Source of the DNA: an uncultured Spartobacteria bacterium
GTDB taxonomy: Bacteria > Verrucomicrobiota > Verrucomicrobiia > Chthoniobacterales > Chthoniobacteraceae
DNA: 64,000 nt
Reading direction: 5' to 3'
NCBI GenBank assembly: GCA_903882875.1
Contig: CAIRYQ010000091.1
Span: 1 to 64,000 of the forward strand
Shown here: piece after piece, positions 16,901 to 28,453 of the stretch
How the letters are laid out: every line of letters begins with the position of its first letter
Numbering within the stretch: position 1 is the first letter of the stretch
Program-made: the position numbers and the translations under genes
The notes under the pieces: generated by a model
The model's database searches: none
Seen by the model: the letters and a program-made list of their open reading frames with translations, nothing else
Told to the model about the DNA's origin: nothing

Positions 16901-18420
16901 ATGAGCGACCCGGAACTGCGCACGCTGGTGGACGCCCTGCTCGAGGAGCAGCGCACGCTCACGGCGGTCGAGCGTTTCGCGCGGGCGCACGAGCGGCATG
17001 AGTTTCCCACGCAGCAGAAGCACTACCGCGATCTCATTCCGCTGAATGCGCCGCAGTCTGGAGAGCAGTATGCCTTTGCCGTGAACCTCGACACTTGCAC
17101 CGGCTGCAAGGCGTGTGTCAGCGCGTGCCATTCGCTGAACGGCCTCGAAGATGGCGAGCTGTGGCGCGAGGTGGGACTGCTCCACGGCGGCACTGCGCGT
17201 GCGCCTTTCCAGCAGACGATCACGACCGCGTGCCACCACTGCGCGGACCCTGCGTGCGCGAACGGCTGCCCGGTGCTCGCCTATGAAAAGGAGGCCGCGA
17301 CGGGCATCGTGAGGCATCTCGATGACCAGTGCATCGGCTGCCAGTATTGCGTGCTGAAGTGCCCCTACGATGTGCCGAAGTATTCCGAAAAGCTGGGCAT
17401 CGTGCGGAAGTGCGACATGTGCCACAGCCGTCTCGCCGACGGAGAGGCGCCCGCGTGCGTGCAGGCGTGCCCGAACGAGGCCATCCGCATCGAGGTGGTA
17501 AAAAGCGAGGCCGTCGCGAGCGAGGGACGCATGCTGCCGGGCGTATTCGAGAGCAGCTACACGCGGCCCACGACGACCTACAAAACGTCGCGCGACATGC
17601 CGGCAGCAGTGCGCGACGGTGCGGAAAAGCTCCGACTGGAGCACGCACATTGGCCGCTCATTTTCATGCTCGTGCTCACGCAGGCCGCGGCTGGCGCGTA
17701 TGGCGCGGCGTCTGCACTCGGCGGTGTCTTGCCGGTGACTTTTGCGACCGCACTGCTCCACGGGGGGCTCGCGGTGAGCATTCTGCACCTCGGCCGTCCG
17801 CTCGGCGCGTGGCGCTTTTTTCTCGGTCTTCGGAAATCATGGATGAGCCGCGAGATTCTCGCGTTCGGAATGTTCGCCGGTTGCGGCACCGCGTTTGCGG
17901 CGGTGGTGTGGCTGGGCTGGAAAATGGAACGCCCACTCGCAATCGCGACTCTCGTGCTGGCGGCGGCGGGTGTTGCTTGCTCCGCGATGATTTACGTGGA
18001 TACGCGGCGGGCGGCGTGGAGCGGGCGGCGGACATTCCTCAAGTTTTTCGGAACCGCGATTGTGCTCGGCCTGCACGCGTACGCGATGTTTGCGGCGATG
18101 CCGCAGTGGCTCGTCATCGCTGTTGCGGTGCAGTGGATTTTTGCCGGCATTGAGACGCGATACCATTTGTGCGCGCTCAGTGATGATGATCATCCCGCGC
18201 ATCGTTCCGCGCTCATCACGAAGCGCCTGCTCGGCGCTGTCGAGGATGCGCGCACCATCGCAATGCTGCTCGGTGCCGCGTGCGCGGCGTGCGCGTTCAT
18301 CACGCCTTCGCGCTGGCCGGCGGCGGTGGCATTCGGCTTCGCGGCGATTGCGGCCATCGCGGAGCGCTACGCCTTTTTTGCCGGTGCATGCGCGCCGCGG
18401 ATGCCCGGAGGGACTGCACG

Positions 18421-18424
<4 letters not shown>
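16901..18424 (+). CDS. DmsB-DmsC fusion: four-cluster ferredoxin plus quinol-oxidising membrane anchor
   Basis: 507 aa. After about 60 N-terminal residues of unknown role come 16 cysteines in four groups: 66/69/72/76, 111/114/119/123, 144/147/150/154 and 171/174/186/190. This is the DmsB pattern for four [4Fe-4S] clusters. From about residue 235 the protein becomes a DmsC-like anchor with about eight helices. In DMSO reductase these are separate subunits that pass electrons from quinol to a molybdenum enzyme. Here they are fused and overlap by 4 bp (ATGA) with the nitrate reductase gene, so the two products probably form a complex. GGGGAG at the nirA stop may act as the ribosome-binding site. 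Confidence 0.85.
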
Positions 18425-20628
<2,204 letters not shown>

Positions 20629-20666
20629 GTGCGGGAATCGCGCGGAAAAATCCGCCGGGATTGTGG

Positions 20667-21083
20667 CTACACCGAACGCCGGCGGCGCTTGACGTGGAGC
20701 TGAGCGAGGGATTTGGCGATGGCAGCCTGCACGAGAGCGGCTTCCTCGTCGCCGACGTGCTCTTCCTTGAGCCGGGCTTCGGCGCGCTTCACGGCTTCCT
20801 CGGCGGCTTTCTCGTCAATGGCTTCCTCGGTGAGGGCCATGTCCACGAGGACGCTCACTTTCTGCGCGGTGATTTCAACGAAGCCTTCGCCGACGGCGAG
20901 ATGCGTGGTCTTTCCGCCCTTCGTGACGACGAGTTCGCCGGGCTTGATCGCGGTGATGAGCGGGACGTGCTGCGGATAGACGCCAATCTCGCCCTCGATG
21001 GCGGGAAGCACGACCAGCTCGACGTCGTCGCTGTAAGCGCACGATTCGGGAGTGACGATTTCGAGGCGGAGAGTGGAGGCCAT
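20667..21083 (-). CDS. atpC: ATP synthase F1 epsilon subunit
   Basis: 138 aa. The N-terminal beta-sandwich has LEIVTPESCAYSDDVELVVL and the epsilon hallmark EGEIGVYPQHVPLI. The C-terminal part is a helical hairpin rich in Ala, Glu and Lys (AEEAVKRAEARLKEE). The subunit sits on the central stalk and can inhibit ATP hydrolysis. It is the last gene of the atp operon and is separated from atpD by 111 bp holding a repeat. Confidence 0.93.
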   Translation of the reverse strand: MASTLRLEIVTPESCAYSDDVELVVLPAIEGEIGVYPQHVPLITAIKPGELVVTKGGKTTHLAVGEGFVEITAQKVSVLVDMALTEEAIDEKAAEEAVKRAEARLKEEHVGDEEAALVQAAIAKSLAQLHVKRRRRSV

Positions 21084-21084
21084 G

Positions 21085-21190
21085 AATTTAGGATTTAGGA
21101 TTTAGGATTTAAGATTTGGGGCTGCTGCCGTCCCGAAGTTCCGCGTTTGATTGGGCGAAAAATCCTAAATCTTAAATCTGAATTCTGAAA
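21085..21190. repeat. AT-rich heptamer repeats with an inverted copy, between atpD and atpC
   Basis: Four to five copies of a seven-base unit (ATTTAGG and variants) run from 21087 to about 21117. A second AT-rich arm at about 21159-21190 carries the reverse orientation. GATTTAAGATTT in the left arm pairs perfectly over 12 bp with AAATCTTAAATC (21167-21178). The middle is GC-rich. In the atp transcript this can form a long hairpin just before the atpC start, where it might stop part of the transcripts or protect them. The AT-rich composition is foreign to the surrounding genes. Confidence 0.75.
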
Positions 21191-21194
21191 TTGC

Positions 21195-22622
<1,428 letters not shown>

Positions 22623-23498
22623 TTAGCCGAGCGCCATTTGCGCCGTGGTGATTTCGAGAAGTTCGGTGGTGATGCCGGCCTGACGGACCTTGTTGTATTC
22701 GAGCGTGAGGTCCTTGATGAGCTGCTTCGCGTTGTCGGTCGCGTTCTTCATCGCGACCATGCGCGCGCTGTGCTCGGAAGCGCGGCTTTCGAGAACCATC
22801 TGATAGACTGCAAAATGGATGTAGTGCGGCACGAGATGCTCCAGCACGCCGCTCGCGCTTGGTTCAAAAAGATATTCGGTCGTATTCGCTGCGGCTTCGG
22901 TCTTAGTGCCGCCCATCTCGGTAATGTCGAAGTTTTGCACGGGCAAAATCACCTTCAGCGTCGGCTCCTGCCGCAGCGTGGATTTGAAGTCTGTGAAGGC
23001 CACGGTGACTTTGTCCACATCGCCCGAAACGAACTTCTCGATGCAGAACTTCGACGCCTGCTTGCATTCGAGAAACGTGAACGCCTCCTTCAGCTCAAAC
23101 TCCGCGGCGAGGTCGCGCTTGAGCCGTCCGAGATATTGCGCGCCCTTGCGCCCGACGGCAACGAAGGTGGTTTTCGCCGCGTCGAATTGGTTCAGTTCGC
23201 GGAGAAGGTTCGTATTCAGCGCGCCGCAGAGGCCCTTGTCGGTGGTGATGACGAGCACGAGTTCGCGCTTCACTTCCTTGCGCTCCTGCAGGAGCGGGTG
23301 CAGTTCCTCGCTGCCGCCGGCCTGTGCGAGAGCGCCCAAAATTTTCGCGAGTTCTTCGGCGTAAGGACGGCCGCTGAGCGCGCGCATCTGCGCCTTGCGC
23401 ATCTTCGAGGCAGCGACCATCTGCATCGCCTTCGTGATTTGCGATGTGTTCTTTACCGACTTGATACGTCGGCGGATGTCGCGGGTGTTCGCGGCCAT
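22623..23498 (-). CDS. atpG: ATP synthase F1 gamma subunit
   Basis: 291 aa. The N-terminal helix DIRRRIKSVKNTSQITKAMQ and the C-terminal helix NATDNAKQLIKDLTLEYNKV form the rotating coiled-coil shaft. VITTDKGLCGALNTNLLRE is the conserved central segment. It links the c-ring to catalysis in the alpha-beta head. Only 12 bp separate it from atpA upstream. Confidence 0.95.
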   Translation of the reverse strand: MAANTRDIRRRIKSVKNTSQITKAMQMVAASKMRKAQMRALSGRPYAEELAKILGALAQAGGSEELHPLLQERKEVKRELVLVITTDKGLCGALNTNLLRELNQFDAAKTTFVAVGRKGAQYLGRLKRDLAAEFELKEAFTFLECKQASKFCIEKFVSGDVDKVTVAFTDFKSTLRQEPTLKVILPVQNFDITEMGGTKTEAAANTTEYLFEPSASGVLEHLVPHYIHFAVYQMVLESRASEHSARMVAMKNATDNAKQLIKDLTLEYNKVRQAGITTELLEITTAQMALG

Positions 23499-23510
23499 GG
23501 TCGGTTTCGG

Positions 23511-25037
23511 TTAGCGCCAGCCCTGCTTGAATTCCGCGACGGCATCCTTGAGCGCGGCCGCGTTTGCGTCGTTGATTTCCGGCTTGTCGCGCAGGCCCGC
23601 GAGCACGGCTTCCTTGCGCGTGCTGAGGTAGTCTTGGAATTTCATCTGGAATTCCTTCACGCGATCCACGGGCACGTCGTCGAAGTGGTTGTTCATCACC
23701 GCCCACAGCGTCGCGCACTGGAGTTCGACGGGCAGCGGGTTGTATTGCTGCTGCTTGAAAATTTCCACGATGCGCTGGCCGCGGTCGAGCAGTGCCTTGG
23801 TTGCCGCGTCGAGGTCGCTGCCGAACTGCGCGAACGCCGCGAGTTCGCGGTATTGCGCCAACATACCTTTGATTTTTCCGGCGACCTGCTTCATCGCCTT
23901 CACCTGCGCGGCGGAACCCACGCGGCTGACGGAGAGACCGACGGACACTGCCGGGCGGATGCCTTGGTAGAAGAGATCCGTTTCGAGGTAAATCTGGCCG
24001 TCGGTGATCGAAATCACGTTTGTCGGAATGTAGGCCGAAACGTCGCCGGCCTGCGTCTCGATGATCGGCAGTGCGGTGAGCGAGCCGTTGCCGCTCGCCT
24101 CGTTCACACGCGCGCTGCGTTCGAGCAGGCGGCTGTGAAGATAGAAAACGTCGCCGGGATACGCCTCACGGCCCGAGGGGCGCTTGAGGAGCAATGAGAC
24201 TTGGCGGTAGGCGACGGCCTGCTTCGAGAGATCGTCGAACACGATCAGCGCGTCCATGCCGTTGTCCATGAACCATTCGCCCATCGAGGCTCCCGCGAAC
24301 GGCGCGAGATACTGCATGGACGCGGTGTCCGAGGCCGTGGCAACGACGACGATGGTGTATTGCATCGCGCCGGTTTCTTCGAGCACCGCGATGTTGCGCG
24401 CGACGTTCGACTGCTTCTGGCCGATGGCGACGTAGATCGAATAAAGCGGACGGAAGCCAGCCTTGCCTTCGTTGGCCTTGTTGATGCGGCCCTGGTTGAT
24501 GATGGCGTCAATCGCGATGGTCGTCTTGCCCGTCGCACGGTCGCCGATGATCAGTTCGCGCTGGCCGCGGCCAATCGGGATCATCGCGTCAATCGCCATG
24601 ATGCCCGTCTGCACGGGCTGGCTCACCGATTTGCGTTTGATGATGCCGGGCGCGATTTTTTCCACCGGGTAATGCGCGGTAGCCTCGATGGGGCCCTTGC
24701 CGTCCACCGGCTGACCGAGCGTGTTCACCGCGCGACCGAGCAGGCCTTTGCCGACCGGCACGGAAAGCAGACGGCCTGTGGTCTTCACCTCAGAACCTTC
24801 GACGACGCCCTTGTCGTCGCCGAGAAGCACTGCGCCGACTTCGTTTTCTTCGAGGTTGAGCGCGAGGCCATAGACGCCGCCGGGGAATTCCAGCATTTCG
24901 TTGAGCATCACGTCGCTCAGCCCTTCGATTTTCGCGACGCCGTCGCCGACTTCACGGACGGTGCCGACGTTGGACTTGGCGGTGCTGGTTTTGAGGCCGG
25001 CGATTTTGGATTCGAGGTCTTGCAGGATGCTGCTCAT
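23511..25037 (-). CDS. atpA: ATP synthase F1 alpha subunit
   Basis: 508 aa, usual length. The nucleotide-binding loop is GDRATGKT (about 170), where most homologues have GDRQTGKT, a minor change outside the key Lys and Thr. [20 protein letters not shown] and [10 protein letters not shown], with the catalytic arginine finger, are present. It forms the non-catalytic sites of the F1 head. It follows atpH by 36 bp. Confidence 0.96.
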   Translation of the reverse strand: MSSILQDLESKIAGLKTSTAKSNVGTVREVGDGVAKIEGLSDVMLNEMLEFPGGVYGLALNLEENEVGAVLLGDDKGVVEGSEVKTTGRLLSVPVGKGLLGRAVNTLGQPVDGKGPIEATAHYPVEKIAPGIIKRKSVSQPVQTGIMAIDAMIPIGRGQRELIIGDRATGKTTIAIDAIINQGRINKANEGKAGFRPLYSIYVAIGQKQSNVARNIAVLEETGAMQYTIVVVATASDTASMQYLAPFAGASMGEWFMDNGMDALIVFDDLSKQAVAYRQVSLLLKRPSGREAYPGDVFYLHSRLLERSARVNEASGNGSLTALPIIETQAGDVSAYIPTNVISITDGQIYLETDLFYQGIRPAVSVGLSVSRVGSAAQVKAMKQVAGKIKGMLAQYRELAAFAQFGSDLDAATKALLDRGQRIVEIFKQQQYNPLPVELQCATLWAVMNNHFDDVPVDRVKEFQMKFQDYLSTRKEAVLAGLRDKPEINDANAAALKDAVAEFKQGWR

Positions 25038-25073
25038 GGCTTTGGTAGATTTGGAAAAGGTTGGGGTGAAAAA

Positions 25074-25472
25074 TTACGCGGCGAGGTCATTCGCGAGTCG
25101 GTCGAGGCGGCTGCGGACGCTGGCGTCCACGACATCGCTGCCGACCTGGATGCGGAGCCCGCCGATGAGCGCGGGGTTCGTCTTGAATTCAGTCGTCACA
25201 TCAGCGCCGTATTTTGCGCGGATCGTGTTGGTGGTCGCCGTCTTTTCCGCAGCTTCGAGTTCCGACGCGCTCTCGATGATCGCATGGCGGCGCGCCGTTT
25301 CGAGACGGATGAGGCGGGCGAACTCCTTCAACACGCCGATGTATTGGCGGGGCTTCGCGCGGATGACGGTGTCCGTGACAGTGCCCACCTTCGCAGCGTC
25401 CAGCGCGCCATTTGTGAAGCTCTCACGGAATAGCTGCTTGGAAAGTTTGCGGGCTTCTTTGTTCAGTTTCAT
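25074..25472 (-). CDS. atpH: ATP synthase F1 delta subunit, unusually short
   Basis: 132 aa against the usual 175-185. The C-terminal delta signature is clear (NPALIGGLRIQVGSDVVDAS then VRSRLDRLANDL). The N-terminal helical bundle is shortened by about 45 residues; it starts MKLNKEARKLSKQLFRESFT and lacks the typical segment that follows. Position between atpF and atpA and the C-terminal motif make the identity firm. Delta joins the peripheral stalk to the top of the alpha-beta head through the part that is shortened here. Confidence 0.88.
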   Translation of the reverse strand: MKLNKEARKLSKQLFRESFTNGALDAAKVGTVTDTVIRAKPRQYIGVLKEFARLIRLETARRHAIIESASELEAAEKTATTNTIRAKYGADVTTEFKTNPALIGGLRIQVGSDVVDASVRSRLDRLANDLAA

Positions 25473-25511
25473 CGCGGACGGATGGAGAAATTGAGCGGAT
25501 TGCGAATGCGG

Positions 25512-26069
25512 TTACGCGGCGAGTTCCTTGTTCGCGTCGGCCGTGATCTTCTGCTGGTCGGCGGAAGTGAGCACCTTGCCCGTGACCTTCGCCGTGGTGT
25601 CCACGATGAGGCGGGAAAGTTCTTTCTTCAGCTCGGCCATGAGGCGCTTCTGCTCGGCCTCGCCAGCTTCGCGGGCCTTGGCGATGATCTCGGCGACCTG
25701 CTGCACGGCGCGCTGATTTTCACGTTCGGAAACCTGCTTTGCCGCAGCGCGCGTCTCCTCGATGATCTTCGTCGCGTCGGCATTCGCCTTCGCAAGAATC
25801 GTCTCGGCGCTCTTCTGCGCATCGGCGAGCTGGCTCTTGATTTTATCCGCATTCTCCAGCCCCTCGGCGATGCGCTTGCGGCGCTCTTCGAGCATGGCGA
25901 GCACCGGCTTGTAGGCAAAGCGGTTCAGCAGGAACGCGACGATCGAGAAGCTGATGACCTGGCAGAGAAATGCCCACGGGTTCCAGCCAAACTGTTCGAG
26001 CGTTTCCTTGACGCCACCTTTCTCCGCAGCGGCAGGCGCTGCATTGGCGAGCAGAAGATAGAGGTTCAT
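25512..26069 (-). CDS. atpF: ATP synthase F0 b subunit
   Basis: 185 aa. One membrane helix lies near the N-terminus (about 33-52, WAFLCQVISFSIVAFLLNRF). A long charged helix rich in Ala, Glu and Lys follows and would dimerise as the peripheral stalk. A short hydrophobic stretch (MNLYLLLANAAPAAAEKGG) precedes the membrane helix and could be a signal-like leader. The family is variable in sequence, so identity also rests on gene order. Confidence 0.93.
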   Translation of the reverse strand: MNLYLLLANAAPAAAEKGGVKETLEQFGWNPWAFLCQVISFSIVAFLLNRFAYKPVLAMLEERRKRIAEGLENADKIKSQLADAQKSAETILAKANADATKIIEETRAAAKQVSERENQRAVQQVAEIIAKAREAGEAEQKRLMAELKKELSRLIVDTTAKVTGKVLTSADQQKITADANKELAA

Positions 26070-26135
26070 TTTTTGGGAATCAGAAATCTTTCGGCGCGGA
26101 GCCAGCGAGGTCGCGAACCCCGCGCCGGAATAGGG

Positions 26136-26342
26136 TTACTTGGCGAGGTAGATCGCGAAGAACACGATGCCTTCCGCGAGCGCCGCGAGGATGATCGCGA
26201 TGTTGCGGATGTCGCCTGCGGCACCGGGATTGCGGCCCGTTGCCTCGGCGGCCTTGGAGCCGATGAGACCCACGCCGATTGCCGCGCCGAGCGCAGCGAG
26301 ACCGATGTGGAAGTTACCAGCGAGTTCAGCCAGGATGTTCAT
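26136..26342 (-). CDS. atpE: ATP synthase F0 c subunit (c-ring, proton type)
   Basis: 68 aa with two membrane helices. The first has the small-residue packing pattern of c-rings (GLAALGAAIGVGLIG). GRNPGA marks the polar loop, and the ion-binding glutamate lies in LAALAEGIVFF of the second helix. Na+-type rings carry a Gln in helix 1 and Ser/Thr after the Glu. Here the aligned positions are Val and Gly, so proton coupling is expected. Confidence 0.93.
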   Translation of the reverse strand: MNILAELAGNFHIGLAALGAAIGVGLIGSKAAEATGRNPGAAGDIRNIAIILAALAEGIVFFAIYLAK

Positions 26343-26415
26343 GTGTTTGTTTGGTTTTGGTTTTCCCGCCGGCGCCCGCTCACTTTGGACGGTCCCGCCG
26401 GCGAAATCTTTTTGG

Positions 26416-27411
26416 TCAGTGGGCGTGGCCCTCGTCTCCGTGTTCGCCGTGTTCCTCGTGATGCTCGCAGATGAGCAGCGTGAAGACCGAGGTCAGCAGC
26501 ATGAAGACGAGCGCCTGCACGAGGCCGACGAGGAGTTCGAGAAAGTAGAATGGCACGGGAATCAGCCACCCGAGCGAAGGCACGAGCTGCTGCATGGATT
26601 CCAGCGTGGTCTCACCGGCGAAGATGTTGCCGAAAAGACGGAAGCTCAATGACACCGGACGGAATGCGATCGAGATCAGTTCCAGCACGCCGACCATCGC
26701 GAAAATCACGATCATGAACACTTTCATGAAGCCCTGCGACTCGCCCTTCGGCGCGAAGATGTGCTTCACCACGCCGACCGGGCCGTTTTCCTTCAGCGCC
26801 CAGATGATCCACCACACAAAGAATGTCAGCGCCATCGCCGAGGTCATGTTCAGGTCGGCATTGCCGCCGCGCAGCAGTGGGCGCTCGACGTGCGTGAATG
26901 CGTGCGGTGCCGACGGGTCGTAGTGCGAACTCCAGCCGATGGTGCCCACGCCGGGCAGCAGGCCGAACCAGTTCGTCGCGACGATGAAAATGAAGATGGT
27001 CGCGAAGAACCAGAACATGTGCTTCACGAGCTTCGGCCCGAGGATGCCTCCGAGGAAATTTTCCAGCCCCTCGACGACGAACTCCCAGAAATTCTGCCCG
27101 CCCGACGGCACTGCCTTCGCGTTGCGCATCGCTGCGCGCGCGCCCCAGATGATCAGCAGCGCGACGACCCACGTGACGATCATCGAGTTGTTGATCACAC
27201 CGCCCCAAATCTTTGGCGCTGCCGTCGGCAAGCCGTGTTCCTCTGCATGTGCGGCAGGAGCCGCGCCGTGGCCCGTCGCAGCAGATCCGGCGTGATCGCT
27301 TGCAAATGCTTCCGGAGCGGCGAATGCGAGCACCATTCCGAGCAGCACGACGAACACCGCCGCGAGGGAGCCGTGGTTTTTTCCGAGTGTGCTGAAAGAT
27401 GATGGTTTCAT
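26416..27411 (-). CDS. atpB: ATP synthase F0 a subunit with N-terminal leader and His-rich tail
   Basis: 331 aa from the ATG at 27411, which gives MKPSSFSTLGKNHGS before a hydrophobic signal-like helix. An Ala/His-rich linker follows (about 40-65). The usual five-helix core then begins. SLSFRLFGN carries the essential arginine that faces the c-ring glutamate. The C-terminus ends in about 16 residues that are mostly His, Glu and Gly. Long N-terminal extensions occur in several Gram-negative groups; the His-rich tail is less common. It is the first gene of the operon. No atpI precedes it. Confidence 0.93.
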   Translation of the reverse strand: MKPSSFSTLGKNHGSLAAVFVVLLGMVLAFAAPEAFASDHAGSAATGHGAAPAAHAEEHGLPTAAPKIWGGVINNSMIVTWVVALLIIWGARAAMRNAKAVPSGGQNFWEFVVEGLENFLGGILGPKLVKHMFWFFATIFIFIVATNWFGLLPGVGTIGWSSHYDPSAPHAFTHVERPLLRGGNADLNMTSAMALTFFVWWIIWALKENGPVGVVKHIFAPKGESQGFMKVFMIVIFAMVGVLELISIAFRPVSLSFRLFGNIFAGETTLESMQQLVPSLGWLIPVPFYFLELLVGLVQALVFMLLTSVFTLLICEHHEEHGEHGDEGHAH

Positions 27412-27556
27412 TGCGTGCGCTTCACCCGCAGACGATCGCATGACACACAGCTGCACATTTTGCGAAACGGGGAGACGCAAATGCGCGCGGTGTCAGACCG
27501 CTCACAGGGCGAAAATGGGCGCACAGAAAAGGCCACGATTCGGCATCACGCAAGAA

Positions 27557-27578
27557 CTTTGTGAAATTTTTCACAAAG
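27557..27578. promoter_or_regulatory. Perfect CRP/FNR-type palindrome upstream of the atp operon
   Basis: A perfect 10+2+10 palindrome contains TGTGA-N6-TCACA (27560-27575), the consensus half-sites of the CRP/FNR family. It lies about 150-165 bp upstream of atpB in a 210-bp gap. It also lies downstream of the response-regulator gene, where on the minus strand it is followed by TTCTT, so a terminator role is possible. The exact match to both half-sites and the spacing favours an operator. Confidence 0.6.
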
Positions 27579-27621
27579 TCCGAATCACCACTCCCAAGCG
27601 ACGTGCTGTCCGCCCTTCGCG

Positions 27622-28077
27622 CTACGTGCCGTCCGATGGCAATTCCACGATTTGGATCCAGTGCTTCTCCAACGTCTGAAGCGTGCCCACGATTGCCTCG
27701 AAGGTCACCGGCTTCACGATGTAGCTGTTCACGCCGAGGTCGTAGCTGCGGTAAACGTCCGCATCGTCCTTGGATGTGGTGAGCACGGCGATTGGGATGC
27801 GGCTGAGCGACGGCGTGTTCTTGATTTCTTTCAACACGGTGCGCCCGTCTTTCTTCGGCATGTTCAGGTCGAGAAGGATGAGCCCCGGACGCGGTGCCTG
27901 GGCAGGCGGCGCAAATTTTCCGCGAGCTAGCAAATAATCCATGAGATCTTCGCCGTTTTCGACAAAACGCAGTTCGTTCAGCAGCCTCGCGTCCTTGAGT
28001 GCTTCGGCAGCGAGCAGGCGGTCGCTGGGAGCGTCGTCGGCCATGAGGATGGTGATGGGATTGGGTGCATTGTTCAT
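27622..28077 (-). CDS. Single-domain response regulator (Rcp1/CheY-like)
   Basis: 151 aa from the ATG at 28077. It is only a receiver domain. Asp14/Asp15 form the acidic pocket, Asp70 in LILLDLNMPKKDG is the phosphate acceptor, Thr101 follows AVLT, and Lys122 lies in IVKP. The LNMPKKDG form is typical of the Rcp1 group, which often pairs with phytochrome-like or hybrid kinases. No output domain and no kinase gene are nearby, so the partner is elsewhere. An ATG nine codons upstream (28104) is possible but less likely. Confidence 0.85.
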   Translation of the reverse strand: MNNAPNPITILMADDAPSDRLLAAEALKDARLLNELRFVENGEDLMDYLLARGKFAPPAQAPRPGLILLDLNMPKKDGRTVLKEIKNTPSLSRIPIAVLTTSKDDADVYRSYDLGVNSYIVKPVTFEAIVGTLQTLEKHWIQIVELPSDGT

Positions 28078-28104
28078 CGCGGAGATAGGGTGGAAAAGAT
28101 CCAC

Positions 28105-28453
28105 TTAGAGTGCAGCCTGCGCATTTGTATTCAAACTGACAATCAAGTTCGTTGTCTAACTGTCACGGACTCGCGAATCGCGCGCGCGGCGGTGCCCGGT
28201 AGGCGGGACTGTGGGGTTCCGAGTTGAGGATGAATTTCGGAAGCTCTTCTGCGAACTGAAAGATCGCGAATCAGCCCGATGGAGAAAGCAAACTAAGATG
28301 CAAGAGAAGCGATGCCGCGATATAAAACCTGCCCCCTGGTTCCTGCGCTGATTCCAGAAAGAACGCTTTTCATCAAACGTCGGTGCGGCGATAGGATTCC
28401 CCCTTTTCCCGGAACACCCGCAGCACACACACCACCACTTTTAGAAATCACGA
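28105..28453. other. Intergenic region, divergent promoters expected
   Basis: About 350 bp lie between the response-regulator gene (minus) and the haem-binding protein gene (plus). Its GC content is lower than the flanks near 28110-28160 and 28230-28380. No ORF with gene-like codon use, no RNA gene and no clear hexamer pair was found. Confidence 0.5.

Noticed and set aside
14555-17788. 1077-codon minus-strand ORF
   Set aside because: Antisense shadow of the flavoprotein, nirA and DmsBC genes, with Arg/His-rich composition and no family features.
27622-28104. Longer start for the response regulator at 28104
   Set aside because: The added nine residues (MDLFHPISA) are not family-like and the receiver domain begins naturally at 28077.
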